This document shows positions 1 through 6,189 of a stretch of DNA of 7,292 nucleotides, one piece after another. The first letter of the stretch is position 1; every line of letters begins with the position of its first letter. Origin of the DNA: Deltaproteobacteria bacterium (GTDB lineage: Bacteria; Desulfobacterota; Dissulfuribacteria; Dissulfuribacterales; S140-46); contig WFVQ01000008.1 of NCBI GenBank assembly GCA_015491585.1, forward strand, positions 1 through 7,292. The letters run 5' to 3'. The translations under genes were made by a program, and so were the position numbers. The notes below the pieces were generated by a model. It saw nothing but the letters and a program-made list of their open reading frames with translations, ran no database searches and had not been told where the DNA came from.

Positions 1-51
1 TCCCAGTACCTTACTGGATCCACTTGTAAATAAGTAAATTTGTAAGTAAGG
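1..51 (+). other. Left-edge tail of an unseen upstream transcription unit
   Basis: This stretch probably holds the last codons and 3' untranslated region of a rightward gene lying outside the window. All three forward frames reach a stop early (27-29, 31-33 and 35-37), so the reading frame of the upstream gene cannot be decided. A small perfect inverted repeat (ccagta / tactgg, 3-8 and 12-17, 3-nt loop) sits here, followed by AT-rich sequence with repeated taagtaa-like words. The strong terminator immediately downstream is the main reason to infer an incoming rightward transcript. Confidence 0.35.
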
Positions 52-97
52 AAGAGGCCTCCCACGGTCATGCTCCGTGGGAGGCCTCTTATTTTTT
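52..97 (+). terminator. Strong intrinsic terminator (rightward, possibly bidirectional)
   Basis: A perfect 16-bp stem (52-67 pairing with 75-90) encloses a 7-nt loop (68-74) and is followed by a T-rich run at 89-97. This is a textbook Rho-independent terminator for rightward transcription. The leftward gene ending at 139 points into the same hairpin. The T-tract on that strand is poor (cttcctta), so leftward termination is less certain. A shared bidirectional terminator between converging units is the simplest reading. Confidence 0.88.
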
Positions 98-114
98 CTA
101 TACCGTTTTTTTGA

Positions 115-128
115 GAGGCCGAAGCCTC
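115..128 (-). other. Small TTCG-loop hairpin after the leftward OB-fold gene
   Basis: In the leftward transcript, gaggc and gcctc form a 5-bp stem closed by a TTCG tetraloop, a very stable loop type. It lies 11 bases past the stop codon of the leftward gene. The bases after it are A-rich rather than U-rich, so it is not a standard terminator. It may protect the mRNA 3' end or pause polymerase before the larger hairpin at 52-90. Its GAGGCC arm also resembles part of the larger stem, so the two could form alternative pairings. Confidence 0.35.
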
Positions 129-138
129 ATTTCTCATA

Positions 139-732
139 TTACGGTGCCGGTTGCTGCTGTGCTACGGGAGCGTAGTATCCTGTCCAGCCCATCATGCCGT
201 ACCCTCTGCCGTATCCCCTGCCGAAACCGCCGGGAATCGCCGGCCCTATAGGGGCCTGCGTGGTCCCGTCCTGCTGGCCGTAGGAGGCGGACCAAGAGTT
301 CCAAGAGTCCCACGCGGCTTCTCTCCAGGAGGGAATGCCCGTGGTAGGGTTCCTGAGTTCCAGCCTGTGACCGTACATCGTGGCCGCGGTTGCGATTATC
401 CTTGGGATTCCATCGGCCAAGGTCACGCGGTAGCCTTCAATGGTGATGGGCTCTCCCACAGAAGGGAAGCTGCTTCCCTGGCTCTCCCAGAACCACACGG
501 GCCCCATTCCGTACACGTTGACTATGCCGGAGCCGTCGTCGATCTGCACTCCTTGACCAAAGTAACCTACGCCTGCAACGATTCCATTTACGGAAACATG
601 CTCGCCGGAAAAGATGAATTCCGCTCCAGAGCCTGGGCCGAAAACCGGACCATGTCCAGGAGAGCCCGGAAATGCGTAGGTCAATGACGATATTATTAAT
701 ATGCTTACTATTGTAATAAGAACTTTTTTCAT
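139..732 (-). CDS. Exported protein with OB-fold-like core and Gly/Tyr/Met-rich tail
   Basis: A 197-residue protein of unassigned function. Residues 1-20 form a clear Sec signal peptide (MKK, an Ile/Leu/Val core, then SSLTYA before the cut), so it should be periplasmic or secreted. Residues 21-40 are Gly/Pro-rich. Residues 45-130 look like a five-strand beta barrel of OB-fold type: V-NGIV, GVQIDDGSGIVNVYG, then GEPITIEGYRV and a closing strand near 110-127. This pattern of an exported small OB domain is known for bacterial OB-fold proteins, but the family assignment here is by eye. Residues 139-150 are Trp/Ser-rich. Residues 168-186 are a low-complexity GFGRGYGRGYGMMG tail, and the protein ends QQQPAP. 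The mature part has no cysteine. The start is supported by GGAGG (739-743 on the complement) six bases upstream. It lies 97 bases after the other leftward gene with no clear promoter between, so co-transcription is likely. Confidence 0.75.
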   Translation of the reverse strand: MKKVLITIVSILIISSLTYAFPGSPGHGPVFGPGSGAEFIFSGEHVSVNGIVAGVGYFGQGVQIDDGSGIVNVYGMGPVWFWESQGSSFPSVGEPITIEGYRVTLADGIPRIIATAATMYGHRLELRNPTTGIPSWREAAWDSWNSWSASYGQQDGTTQAPIGPAIPGGFGRGYGRGYGMMGWTGYYAPVAQQQPAP

Positions 733-789
733 GGTGTGCCTCCATTACTGTCGCTTATGTATGTAGATTTGCAGGGTTTGTATGGCGTG

Positions 790-817
790 CCTTACCAGGG
801 ACCTCGCCCAGGTAAGG
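790..817 (-). other. Hairpin between the two leftward genes
   Basis: A 7-bp stem (790-796 with 811-817), then one A/A mismatch, then a further 3-bp stem (798-800 with 807-809) around a 6-nt loop. It sits just after the stop codon of the cysteine-rich protein gene. No U-tract follows in the leftward transcript, so it is not a canonical terminator. It could stabilise the upstream message or set a lower expression level for the downstream gene. Confidence 0.4.
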
Positions 818-829
818 AAGGGAGCCCCA

Positions 830-1246
830 TTAATTCAGGAGGCGCGTTGTCTTGAGGCATTTCAAGGGAAGGGAATAGACAAAGAGACCTTTTTCAACTA
901 CGTGGTGATTGGCCTGGCTGCACGAAAGCTCTTCATGCAGCAGTATTCCAGCAAGGGGGCTGCCGTCGAGGTCTTTGTAAACCCTGACCGGACTGGATGG
1001 CACGGCACTGCCGCTGTCACCGCCTTTTGTAACAGGCATGCAGTGACAGCCGCGCTTCGAGGCGCTGCCGCTGGTTTCTGGTATTCCACGGCATCGGCAC
1101 GTCTTGTTGGCAGAGGTAGAGCAACAAGGGCAAGACTGCTTACGAGGGGCGGTCAACCCACCACTGCATAAGGCGCCCTGGCTGGCCAGCGGCCAAGCAT
1201 TCAACAGGATCGCCAATGCGAGTAGAAATGTAAAGTGCCTTGCCAT
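830..1246 (-). CDS. Small cysteine-rich exported protein, function unknown
   Basis: A 138-residue protein I do not recognise. Residues 1-24 make a good signal peptide (MARH, a Leu/Ala/Ile-rich core, then PLASQG), placing it in the periplasm or outside the cell. The mature part has ten cysteines: C27, C39, C41, C42, C50, C52, C67, C69, C109 and C130. They cluster as CPCC, CRC and CHC. Such spacing suggests metal binding or several disulfides, though no haem CxxCH motif is present. Residues 84-107 (PVRVYKDLDGSPLAGILLHE) look like a short beta-rich segment. A purine-rich AAGGAAAA ribosome-site candidate lies about 11 bases upstream, a little far. A promoter with a consensus -35 sits just upstream. 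The opposite strand is open at 782-1171, but only this frame gives a signal peptide, an ordered cysteine pattern and a matching promoter. Confidence 0.68.
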   Translation of the reverse strand: MARHFTFLLALAILLNAWPLASQGALCSGGLTAPRKQSCPCCSTSANKTCRCRGIPETSGSASKRGCHCMPVTKGGDSGSAVPSSPVRVYKDLDGSPLAGILLHEELSCSQANHHVVEKGLFVYSLPLKCLKTTRLLN

Positions 1247-1271
1247 AATTAATACTTTTCCTTCTTAGTCT

Positions 1272-1292
1272 CCTAATATTAATCATGCATGA
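1272..1292. promoter_or_regulatory. Candidate operator: palindrome and degenerate Fur-box-like sequence
   Basis: A perfect 10-bp palindrome, tcatgcatga (1283-1292), fills most of the spacer between the -10 and -35 of the leftward promoter. An overlapping 19-base stretch (1272-1290) matches the classical E. coli Fur box at 11 of 19 positions by my hand alignment. That is a weak score, and the good half is the AT-rich -10 region itself. A repressor bound here would block the leftward promoter. The adjacent Fur-FeoA gene is the obvious candidate to bind it. This is inference. Confidence 0.35.
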
Positions 1293-1303
1293 CATCGTGT
1301 CAA
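1276..1303 (-). promoter_or_regulatory. Sigma-70-type promoter for the leftward exported-protein genes
   Basis: On the complement, a perfect TTGACA -35 (1298-1303) is separated by 16 bp from a TAATAT -10 (1276-1281, 4 of 6 matches). The expected start of transcription is near 1268-1270, giving a leader of about 23 bases before the start codon at 1246. The -35 lies inside a small gaca/tgtc inverted repeat (1291-1301), which suggests the promoter is controlled. Confidence 0.6.
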
Positions 1304-1350
1304 TGCGCTTGATAAGGGTAGGATTCTGAGGGGGCGCTTCACGGCTCTAT

Positions 1351-1379
1351 TTGACGCCCTCCCGAGGTTGAGTTAGTGT
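1351..1379 (+). promoter_or_regulatory. Candidate promoter for the Fur-FeoA / proC / holA / cob operon
   Basis: TTGACG (1351-1356) with a 17-bp spacer to TAGTGT (1374-1379). The -35 matches 5 of 6 positions and the -10 only 3 of 6. It would start transcription near 1386, giving a leader of about 50 bases. A second candidate is TTGACT at 1404-1409 with TATCGG at 1426-1431. That one would give an almost leaderless message for the start at 1438 and is less attractive. Confidence 0.35.
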
Positions 1380-1437
1380 AGCCCGCTGGAGAGCACGTGT
1401 GGCTTGACTCGGGGATTACGCAGGATATCGGTCTATT

Positions 1438-2163
1438 ATGTGGTTTTGCAGGAAAAAGGAACAGGAACAGCAGGCATCTGGTGAGGAATCCAGGCTTCAT
1501 CAACAGGAGAAGCAGGATCTTCACCGCCTCTTGTCACAGACAGGAGAGCGCCTTCCCGATGGAGGCGAGCAGGTGCTCGACTGTTTCATGGATACCGAGG
1601 GGCACGTCTCGCCCGAATATATTCAAGGTCTTCTTGCAAAGGCAGGCCATTCTATTGATATAGAGACCATCAAAGAGGTGCTGGAGGTGTTGTGCCGCTA
1701 CGGCATCGCACAGCGTACCCATCTCAACGGCACCGGCCAGTGGTTCGAGCATCTGCATCTGGGCCGGGATCATGATCATCTGTTGTGCACCAACTGCGGA
1801 AAGGTGGTGGAGTTCGTGGACCAGGGCCTGACTTCTGCCGCGTCTGCCGCGGCCCGGGCCCAAGGTTTCAGGCCCTCCTGCCATAAAGTAACCATCCTTG
1901 GATTATGCCCTGAGTGCTGCAAGGCCACGGAGCGCATTCCATCAATGCCGCTCTCGCTGGCGTCGCCTGGGGAAAGGGTCAAAGTGGTGGAGTTTGCAGG
2001 AGGCGAGGAGGTCAAGAGGCGTCTATCCGAGCTGGGGCTGCTGCCTGGCGAGGAATTGACCGTGGTCAACAAGATGGGACCGGTCATAGTCGGCTTGAAG
2101 GGAGGCCGGGTGGCCATAGGCAAAGGGTTGGCCCAGAAGGTGATGGTTACCCCACTCTCTTGA
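1438..2163 (+). CDS. Fur-family metalloregulator fused to a FeoA (SH3-like) domain
   Basis: A 241-residue two-domain protein. Residues 20-95 form a winged-helix region. Residues 104-160 form the Fur dimerisation and metal-binding domain: EHLH (104-107), DHDH (111-114), CTNC (117-120) followed by GKVVEF, H149, and CPEC (157-160). The two CxxC pairs are those that hold structural zinc in Fur proteins, and the His/Glu/Asp cluster matches the regulatory metal site. Residues 169-241 are a FeoA domain: LPLSLASPGE-like start, RRLSELGLLPGEEL, then GPVIVGLKGGRVAIGKGLAQKVMV. FeoA is normally a separate small partner of the FeoB iron transporter. A comparable SH3-like domain ends DtxR/IdeR regulators, so the fusion makes regulatory sense. 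The usual Fur recognition-helix motif TVYR reads TIKE here (77-80). No feoB is in the window. The start at 1438 has only a weak, distant CAGGA, so the exact N terminus is uncertain. It is the first gene of a rightward operon, 12 bases before proC. Confidence 0.9.
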   Translation: MWFCRKKEQEQQASGEESRLHQQEKQDLHRLLSQTGERLPDGGEQVLDCFMDTEGHVSPEYIQGLLAKAGHSIDIETIKEVLEVLCRYGIAQRTHLNGTGQWFEHLHLGRDHDHLLCTNCGKVVEFVDQGLTSAASAAARAQGFRPSCHKVTILGLCPECCKATERIPSMPLSLASPGERVKVVEFAGGEEVKRRLSELGLLPGEELTVVNKMGPVIVGLKGGRVAIGKGLAQKVMVTPLS

Positions 2164-2175
2164 TAGGAGGAGCGG

Positions 2176-2985
2176 ATGGCTGATTTCACTGCTATCGGAT
2201 TCATAGGAGGAGGACAGATGGCCGAGGCCCTGGTGAAGGGCCTGCTGGCGGCTGGCCTGTTCGGCAAGGGTGACGTGGTCTGCTCTGAGCCCTTCGAGGA
2301 AAGGAGGGCCTATCTGGCCTCCGAGTATGGGATAGAGTGCACCGCGTCCAACACCGAGGTCTTGGCGCGCGCGCAGGCCGTGGTCCTGGCTGTAAAGCCC
2401 CAGGTGGTGCCGAGGGTCCTGGAGGAGATATCGGGCTCTGTCTCGCCGTCGCACCTCCTGGTCTCCATAGCCGCCGGAGTGCGGTTGTCCAGGCTTGAGG
2501 AGGCGCTTCCGTCCCATGCGAGGATCGTGCGCGTAATGCCCAACACCCCTGCATTGGTCCAGGCAGGGGCCGCCGGGGTTTGCGGGGGAGGAAACGCCAC
2601 CCGCGACGACGTGGAGTTCGTGCTGGGGCTCTTCAATGCCGTGGGAGTGGCCAGGGAGGTGGACGAGTCGTTGATGGACGCTGTGACCGGATTGAGCGGC
2701 AGCGGTCCGGCATATGTCTTCCAGTTCGCCCAGGCAATGATAGACGGAGGGGTGCTCATGGGATTGCCGCGGCCTGTGGCCCACGATTTAGCGATCCAGA
2801 CCCTGTTGGGTGCGGCGAAGATGATGAAGGAGACCGGTAGATCACCATCAGACCTGACCGCGATGGTGACAAGCCCAGGCGGGACCACCATTGCAGGGCT
2901 CTTCGCAATGGAGAAGGGAGGATTCGCGGCAGCGGTGATGGATGGTGTGAGGGCCGCAACCGAGAGGTCCAGGGAACTGGGATAG
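2176..2985 (+). CDS. proC: Pyrroline-5-carboxylate reductase
   Basis: Catalyses the last step of proline synthesis in the cytoplasm, reducing 1-pyrroline-5-carboxylate with NAD(P)H. The protein has 269 residues, the usual family length. The N-terminal Rossmann fold starts with GFIGGGQM (8-15). LAVKPQ (71-76) and VMPNTPA (120-126) follow. The dimerisation domain carries the family signature LSGSGPAYVF (173-182), GVLMGLPR (192-199) and TSPGGTTIAGL (232-242). All expected motifs are intact. A strong AGGAGG (2165-2170) lies five bases before the ATG. The gene sits 12 bases after the Fur-FeoA stop and its own stop abuts the holA start, so it is mid-operon. No other proline-pathway gene is in the window. 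Confidence 0.96.
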   Translation: MADFTAIGFIGGGQMAEALVKGLLAAGLFGKGDVVCSEPFEERRAYLASEYGIECTASNTEVLARAQAVVLAVKPQVVPRVLEEISGSVSPSHLLVSIAAGVRLSRLEEALPSHARIVRVMPNTPALVQAGAAGVCGGGNATRDDVEFVLGLFNAVGVAREVDESLMDAVTGLSGSGPAYVFQFAQAMIDGGVLMGLPRPVAHDLAIQTLLGAAKMMKETGRSPSDLTAMVTSPGGTTIAGLFAMEKGGFAAAVMDGVRAATERSRELG

Positions 2986-4113
2986 ATGCCCATACACCGC
3001 TCTTGCGATACCATTCTGGACCGGCTGGAGCATGGTGAATCACCGGCTCCGTTCTACATGCTGGTGGGGGACGTCGGTGTGCTGGCGGGCCAGGCGGAGC
3101 GGTTGGTGGAGGCGGTCAAGGCCGGGTTCCAATCTTGTGATGTCGAGATCCTGCGCGACGAGGAGGCCACGGAAGGCCGGATCGAGGAGGCGGTTACGAC
3201 TCCGAGCCTCTTTTCCCAGGCCAAGATCGTGAAGGTGGTCTCACCCCAGGGGCCCTGTTTCAGCCGTGGCGCAAAGGCAGGGAGGCGGGAGCTTCCAGGC
3301 TGGGTCAGGCGCCATCCCGGCGCGTCATCGTGTGTGGTGATCCTGGTAACCCAGGCGGTGGACCGCGGCTCTGCCGTATTCAAAACGATAGATCAGGATG
3401 GAGAGATAGTGGAGCCGCTGGCTGCGGGAGGAAGTGCGAAGGAGCAGGAAGCGGCGGCCTCGGCCCTGGTTCGTGAATGGTGTTCGGCCCAGGGATTGGA
3501 GGTGGAGGCTATGGCGGTCAAGGAACTCCTGGGCATGGTGGGGCACGGTGACCTCGGCGCGTTGAGGCAGGAGGTGGACAAGCTGGTCTCTGCGGCAAAG
3601 GGCCGTGGTGCCCGGCGCATAGTCCAGGCAGACGTGGCATCTGTATGCGTCTCGTCGAGGGAGGAGGCGGTCTATGTGCTGACCGACCGGGTGGGCGCAC
3701 GGGACCTGCTCGGCTCGGTCAAGGCCCTTGCCAGGTTGATAGAGCAGGGGATACCGCCTTTGGCCCTTCTCCAGACACTGGCCGCCTTTCTCAGGCGCCT
3801 CTTGATGGCGAAGGCTTTGCTGGATAGCGCTGGTGTGGAAGGAATAGGCTCTTTCCAATCATTCAAGGCCAGGGTGGCCCCGGCCATGTCTCAGGCTGCG
3901 GGAGGAGAGATCCCTGGGCCGCTCAAGGGGATGAAACCATACGGCCTCTTCAAGGTATGCCAGGCCGCCCTCCGTTTCAGGCTGGAAGAGCTGGTGACAG
4001 GTGTGGCCTCCCTTGCGGACGTGGATCTCCAGTTGAAGGGGGGGCATCCCGATCCATCTCTTGCCTTGGAGGCCTTCGTGATGCGTTTGGCGGGCGGGAG
4101 GTCAAATGGCTGA
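2986..4113 (+). CDS. holA: DNA polymerase III delta subunit (clamp-loader subunit)
   Basis: The delta subunit of the clamp loader opens the sliding beta clamp and helps load it at primed sites during replication. The protein has 375 residues, slightly longer than the roughly 340 of E. coli. The AAA+-like first domain begins at PAPFYMLVGDVGVLAGQA (20-37) and includes a beta strand CVVILVTQ (116-123). The three-helix middle domain holds GDLGALRQEVDKL (188-200). The C-terminal collar domain shows ARDLLGSVKALARL (238-251), PPLALLQTLAAFLRRLL (257-273), MKPYGLFKV (316-324) and the closing ADVDLQLKGG (344-353) before a final helix. Like other delta subunits it lacks a Walker A motif. The ATG directly follows the proC stop with only a weak AGGG upstream, so its translation is probably coupled to proC. 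Its end overlaps the next gene by 8 bases. Confidence 0.92.
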   Translation: MPIHRSCDTILDRLEHGESPAPFYMLVGDVGVLAGQAERLVEAVKAGFQSCDVEILRDEEATEGRIEEAVTTPSLFSQAKIVKVVSPQGPCFSRGAKAGRRELPGWVRRHPGASSCVVILVTQAVDRGSAVFKTIDQDGEIVEPLAAGGSAKEQEAAASALVREWCSAQGLEVEAMAVKELLGMVGHGDLGALRQEVDKLVSAAKGRGARRIVQADVASVCVSSREEAVYVLTDRVGARDLLGSVKALARLIEQGIPPLALLQTLAAFLRRLLMAKALLDSAGVEGIGSFQSFKARVAPAMSQAAGGEIPGPLKGMKPYGLFKVCQAALRFRLEELVTGVASLADVDLQLKGGHPDPSLALEAFVMRLAGGRSNG

Positions 4114-4696
4114 GAACACCACACAGAGGCTGGCGAGGTTCCTGTTCGAGGGCTCCATGCTCAAGAGGACCTGGCGCACCGGCTACGCCTTCCTGGGGCA
4201 GGGGAGGGAGTCGGTGGCCGCCCATACCTTCGGGGTCATGCTCTGCGCCTTCGTCCTGGGCCGGCGGGCTGGAGGGGTGGACATGGAAAGGCTCCTGACC
4301 ATGTGCCTGGTGCACGACCTCCCCGAGGCCAGGATCGGAGACGCCAACGCCGTGCACAAGCGATATGTAGTCAGGCAAGAGGAGAAGGCGGTGGCCGACA
4401 TGGTCAAATCCCTTCCCGACGGGGAATACATCTCCGCTCTCATAGAGGAGTTCAATGGAGGCGAGACCAGAGAGGCCATCCTGGCAAGGGACGCGGATCA
4501 GCTCGACATGCTCATCTCCCTCAAGGAACATCTGGACACCGGCAGCCCCGATGCCGCCATATGGATCCCCTATGTGCGGCAGCGGCTCAGGACCAGGGAG
4601 GCCCATGCCCTCGCCGACAGGATCCTCAATGAGCATTGGGCCTCGTGGTGGATGAGCGAGCTCCTCGGAGAAGACTACTGGGACAAGGGGCCATGA
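4106..4696 (+). CDS. HD-domain hydrolase of the YfbR/HDDC2 5'-nucleotidase type
   Basis: A 196-residue cytoplasmic metal-dependent phosphohydrolase. The ordered residues fit the HD superfamily: LKRTWRTG (19-26), ESVAAH (35-40) giving the first His, LVHDLPEARIGD (68-79) with the H70-D71 pair, and RDADQLD (128-134) with the last metal-binding Asp. The KR-x-x-R-T-G stretch and the spacing resemble E. coli YfbR and eukaryotic HDDC2, which dephosphorylate deoxyribonucleoside 5'-monophosphates. The exact substrate here is inferred. GGAGG lies a few bases before the ATG, within the end of holA, and its stop overlaps the cobQ start as ATGA. This close coupling to a cobalamin gene is notable, but it may only reflect operon packing. 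No regulatory domain or signal peptide is seen. Confidence 0.85.
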   Translation: MAENTTQRLARFLFEGSMLKRTWRTGYAFLGQGRESVAAHTFGVMLCAFVLGRRAGGVDMERLLTMCLVHDLPEARIGDANAVHKRYVVRQEEKAVADMVKSLPDGEYISALIEEFNGGETREAILARDADQLDMLISLKEHLDTGSPDAAIWIPYVRQRLRTREAHALADRILNEHWASWWMSELLGEDYWDKGP

Positions 4697-6189
4697 AACG
4701 CCGGGCCAGGGCCTTGATGTTCCAGGGCACCGGTTCGGGCGTGGGAAAAAGCCTGGCCGTATGCGCCCTGTGTCGGATCTTGGCTGGGAAGGGGATCAAA
4801 GTGGCCCCCTTCAAGGCCCAGAATATGGCCCTGAACTCCTTCGTTACGGCCGATGGCCTGGAAATGGGAAGGGCTCAGGTCTATCAGGCCGAGGCATGTG
4901 GCATCGAGCCCGACGTGCGCATGAATCCAATCCTGCTGAAACCCACCGGTGACTGCTGTTCCCAGGTCATCGCGCTGGGGCGTCCCGTGGGTAACTTCTC
5001 GTCAAAGGGCTACTACGACGGTTTCGAACGCCATCTGCAAGTGGTGCGGAGCGCCTATGACTCCCTTGCACAGGAGTACGATGTCATCGTGATAGAGGGG
5101 GCAGGCAGCCCTGCGGAGATCAACCTCCAGCACCGTGATCTGGTGAACATGCGGATGGCCCGGTACGCCGGCGCGCCCGTGATTCTCATAGGTGACATCG
5201 ACAAGGGAGGGGTCTTCGCCTGGCTCAAGGGGACCCTCGACCTGCTGGAGCCTGGCTGCACGGAGCTGGTGGCGGGATTCCTGATAAACAAGTTCAGAGG
5301 CGACAAGGCGCTGTTGGAGCCTGGCCTGCGGCAGTTCAGCTCCATGACCGGCCTTCCTTTCTTCGGGGTCCTTCCGTTTTTCTCAAACATCTGCGTGGAC
5401 GAGGAAGACGGCATGTTTTCGTCCAACTACTCCGCGGCGCGACTGGCGGATGATGTGCGCCTGGTGGTGGTCAGGCTCCCGAGGATGAGCAACTTCACCG
5501 ACGTGGCTCCATTCCTGGTGGAGGAGGATGTCTCGGTGGAGATATGTGAGGATCCCAGGCGGTGCGGCGATTGTGACTGCATTATCCTCCCTGGTTCGAA
5601 GAACACCAGGGCGGATCTGCAGTTCCTGGAAGCGTCGGGCTGGAAGGCCAGGATAGCGGCCCACGCCGCATCCGGAAAGGCGGTGGTGGGTATTTGCGGC
5701 GGCTACCAGATGTTAGGCCTGGAGGTCTCGGACCCCGAAGGAGTAGAGGGCGCTCCTGGGGCCACGCCTGGCCTGGGACTCCTGCCACTCACCACTGTCA
5801 TGAGGGGTGAGAAACACCTCACCAGGACCACGGTCACGCTGCATGTCCCCGGGCTCTTCGACGAGCCGGCCGAGGCTGCCGGATACGAGATCCACATGGG
5901 AGAGAGCGAGGCGGGCCAAGAAGTCGTGCCCTTAGGTCCAGGCCTTGGTCCAACCTTCGGCTGTGCTTTAGAGGGGGGACGGGTCTGGGGCTGCTATCTC
6001 CACGGCATCTTCGACAACGACGGGGTGAGGCGTGCCTTCCTGGACCGCATAAGGGTGGGCAAGGGGCTGCCTCCTCTGAGAAAGGCCGTCTCTTACCGTG
6101 ACTTCAGGGAACGAAACCTCGACCGCCTGGCCGCCTGGTTCGAAGAGAACGTGGACTTGAAGGCCGTTATGGGCCTCGTTGGGCTGTGA
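4693..6189 (+). CDS. cobQ: Cobyric acid synthase (glutamine-hydrolysing)
   Basis: Amidates the b, d, e and g side chains of adenosylcobyrinic acid a,c-diamide, using ATP and glutamine, in cobalamin synthesis. The protein has 498 residues, normal for CobQ/CbiP. The N-terminal dethiobiotin-synthetase-like ATPase domain has GTGSGVGKS (12-20), APFKAQNMALNSF (38-50), MGRAQ (58-62), EGAGSPAEINL (135-145), GDIDKGGVFA (167-176) and NKFRGD (199-204). The C-terminal triad-type glutaminase domain has the nucleophile C335 in GICGGYQM, YEIHMGE (398-404), and H437 in YLHGIFD. I chose the ATG at 4693, which overlaps the previous stop as ATGA and follows AAGGGG. A TTG at 4636 would add 19 residues that do not belong to the family. 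Its stop overlaps the next start as GTGA. Confidence 0.97.
   Translation: MKRRARALMFQGTGSGVGKSLAVCALCRILAGKGIKVAPFKAQNMALNSFVTADGLEMGRAQVYQAEACGIEPDVRMNPILLKPTGDCCSQVIALGRPVGNFSSKGYYDGFERHLQVVRSAYDSLAQEYDVIVIEGAGSPAEINLQHRDLVNMRMARYAGAPVILIGDIDKGGVFAWLKGTLDLLEPGCTELVAGFLINKFRGDKALLEPGLRQFSSMTGLPFFGVLPFFSNICVDEEDGMFSSNYSAARLADDVRLVVVRLPRMSNFTDVAPFLVEEDVSVEICEDPRRCGDCDCIILPGSKNTRADLQFLEASGWKARIAAHAASGKAVVGICGGYQMLGLEVSDPEGVEGAPGATPGLGLLPLTTVMRGEKHLTRTTVTLHVPGLFDEPAEAAGYEIHMGESEAGQEVVPLGPGLGPTFGCALEGGRVWGCYLHGIFDNDGVRRAFLDRIRVGKGLPPLRKAVSYRDFRERNLDRLAAWFEENVDLKAVMGLVGL

Noticed and set aside
27..51. Repeated taagtaa words as a possible repeat array or origin iteron
   Set aside because: There are only two or three imperfect copies over about 25 bases, which is ordinary for an AT-rich 3' region.
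151..687. Rightward open frame of 178 codons opposite the OB-fold-like gene
   Set aside because: Composition is Arg/Gly/Pro/His-rich as expected for an antisense shadow, and the leftward frame has a signal peptide and a good ribosome site.
782..1171. Rightward open frame of 129 codons opposite the cysteine-rich protein gene
   Set aside because: It has no recognisable motif, no ribosome site and no domain-like pattern. The opposite strand has a signal peptide, ordered cysteines and a promoter.
1247..1437. Cobalamin or other riboswitch ahead of the operon
   Set aside because: I saw no B12-box-like sequence, and the leader expected from the promoter candidate is only about 50 bases, too short for a cobalamin riboswitch.
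2023..3014. Long leftward open frames (253 and 234 codons) opposite proC
   Set aside because: proC is complete with all family motifs. The antisense frames are low-complexity shadows common in GC-rich DNA.
3977..4636. Leftward open frame of 219 codons opposite the holA end and HD gene
   Set aside because: Both genes on the rightward strand are intact and motif-bearing, and this frame spans their junction with no motif of its own.
4636..4692. Upstream TTG start extending cobQ by 19 residues
   Set aside because: The extra residues are Arg-rich and lie inside the HD gene. The ATG at 4693 has a ribosome site and places the P-loop at the normal distance from the N terminus.
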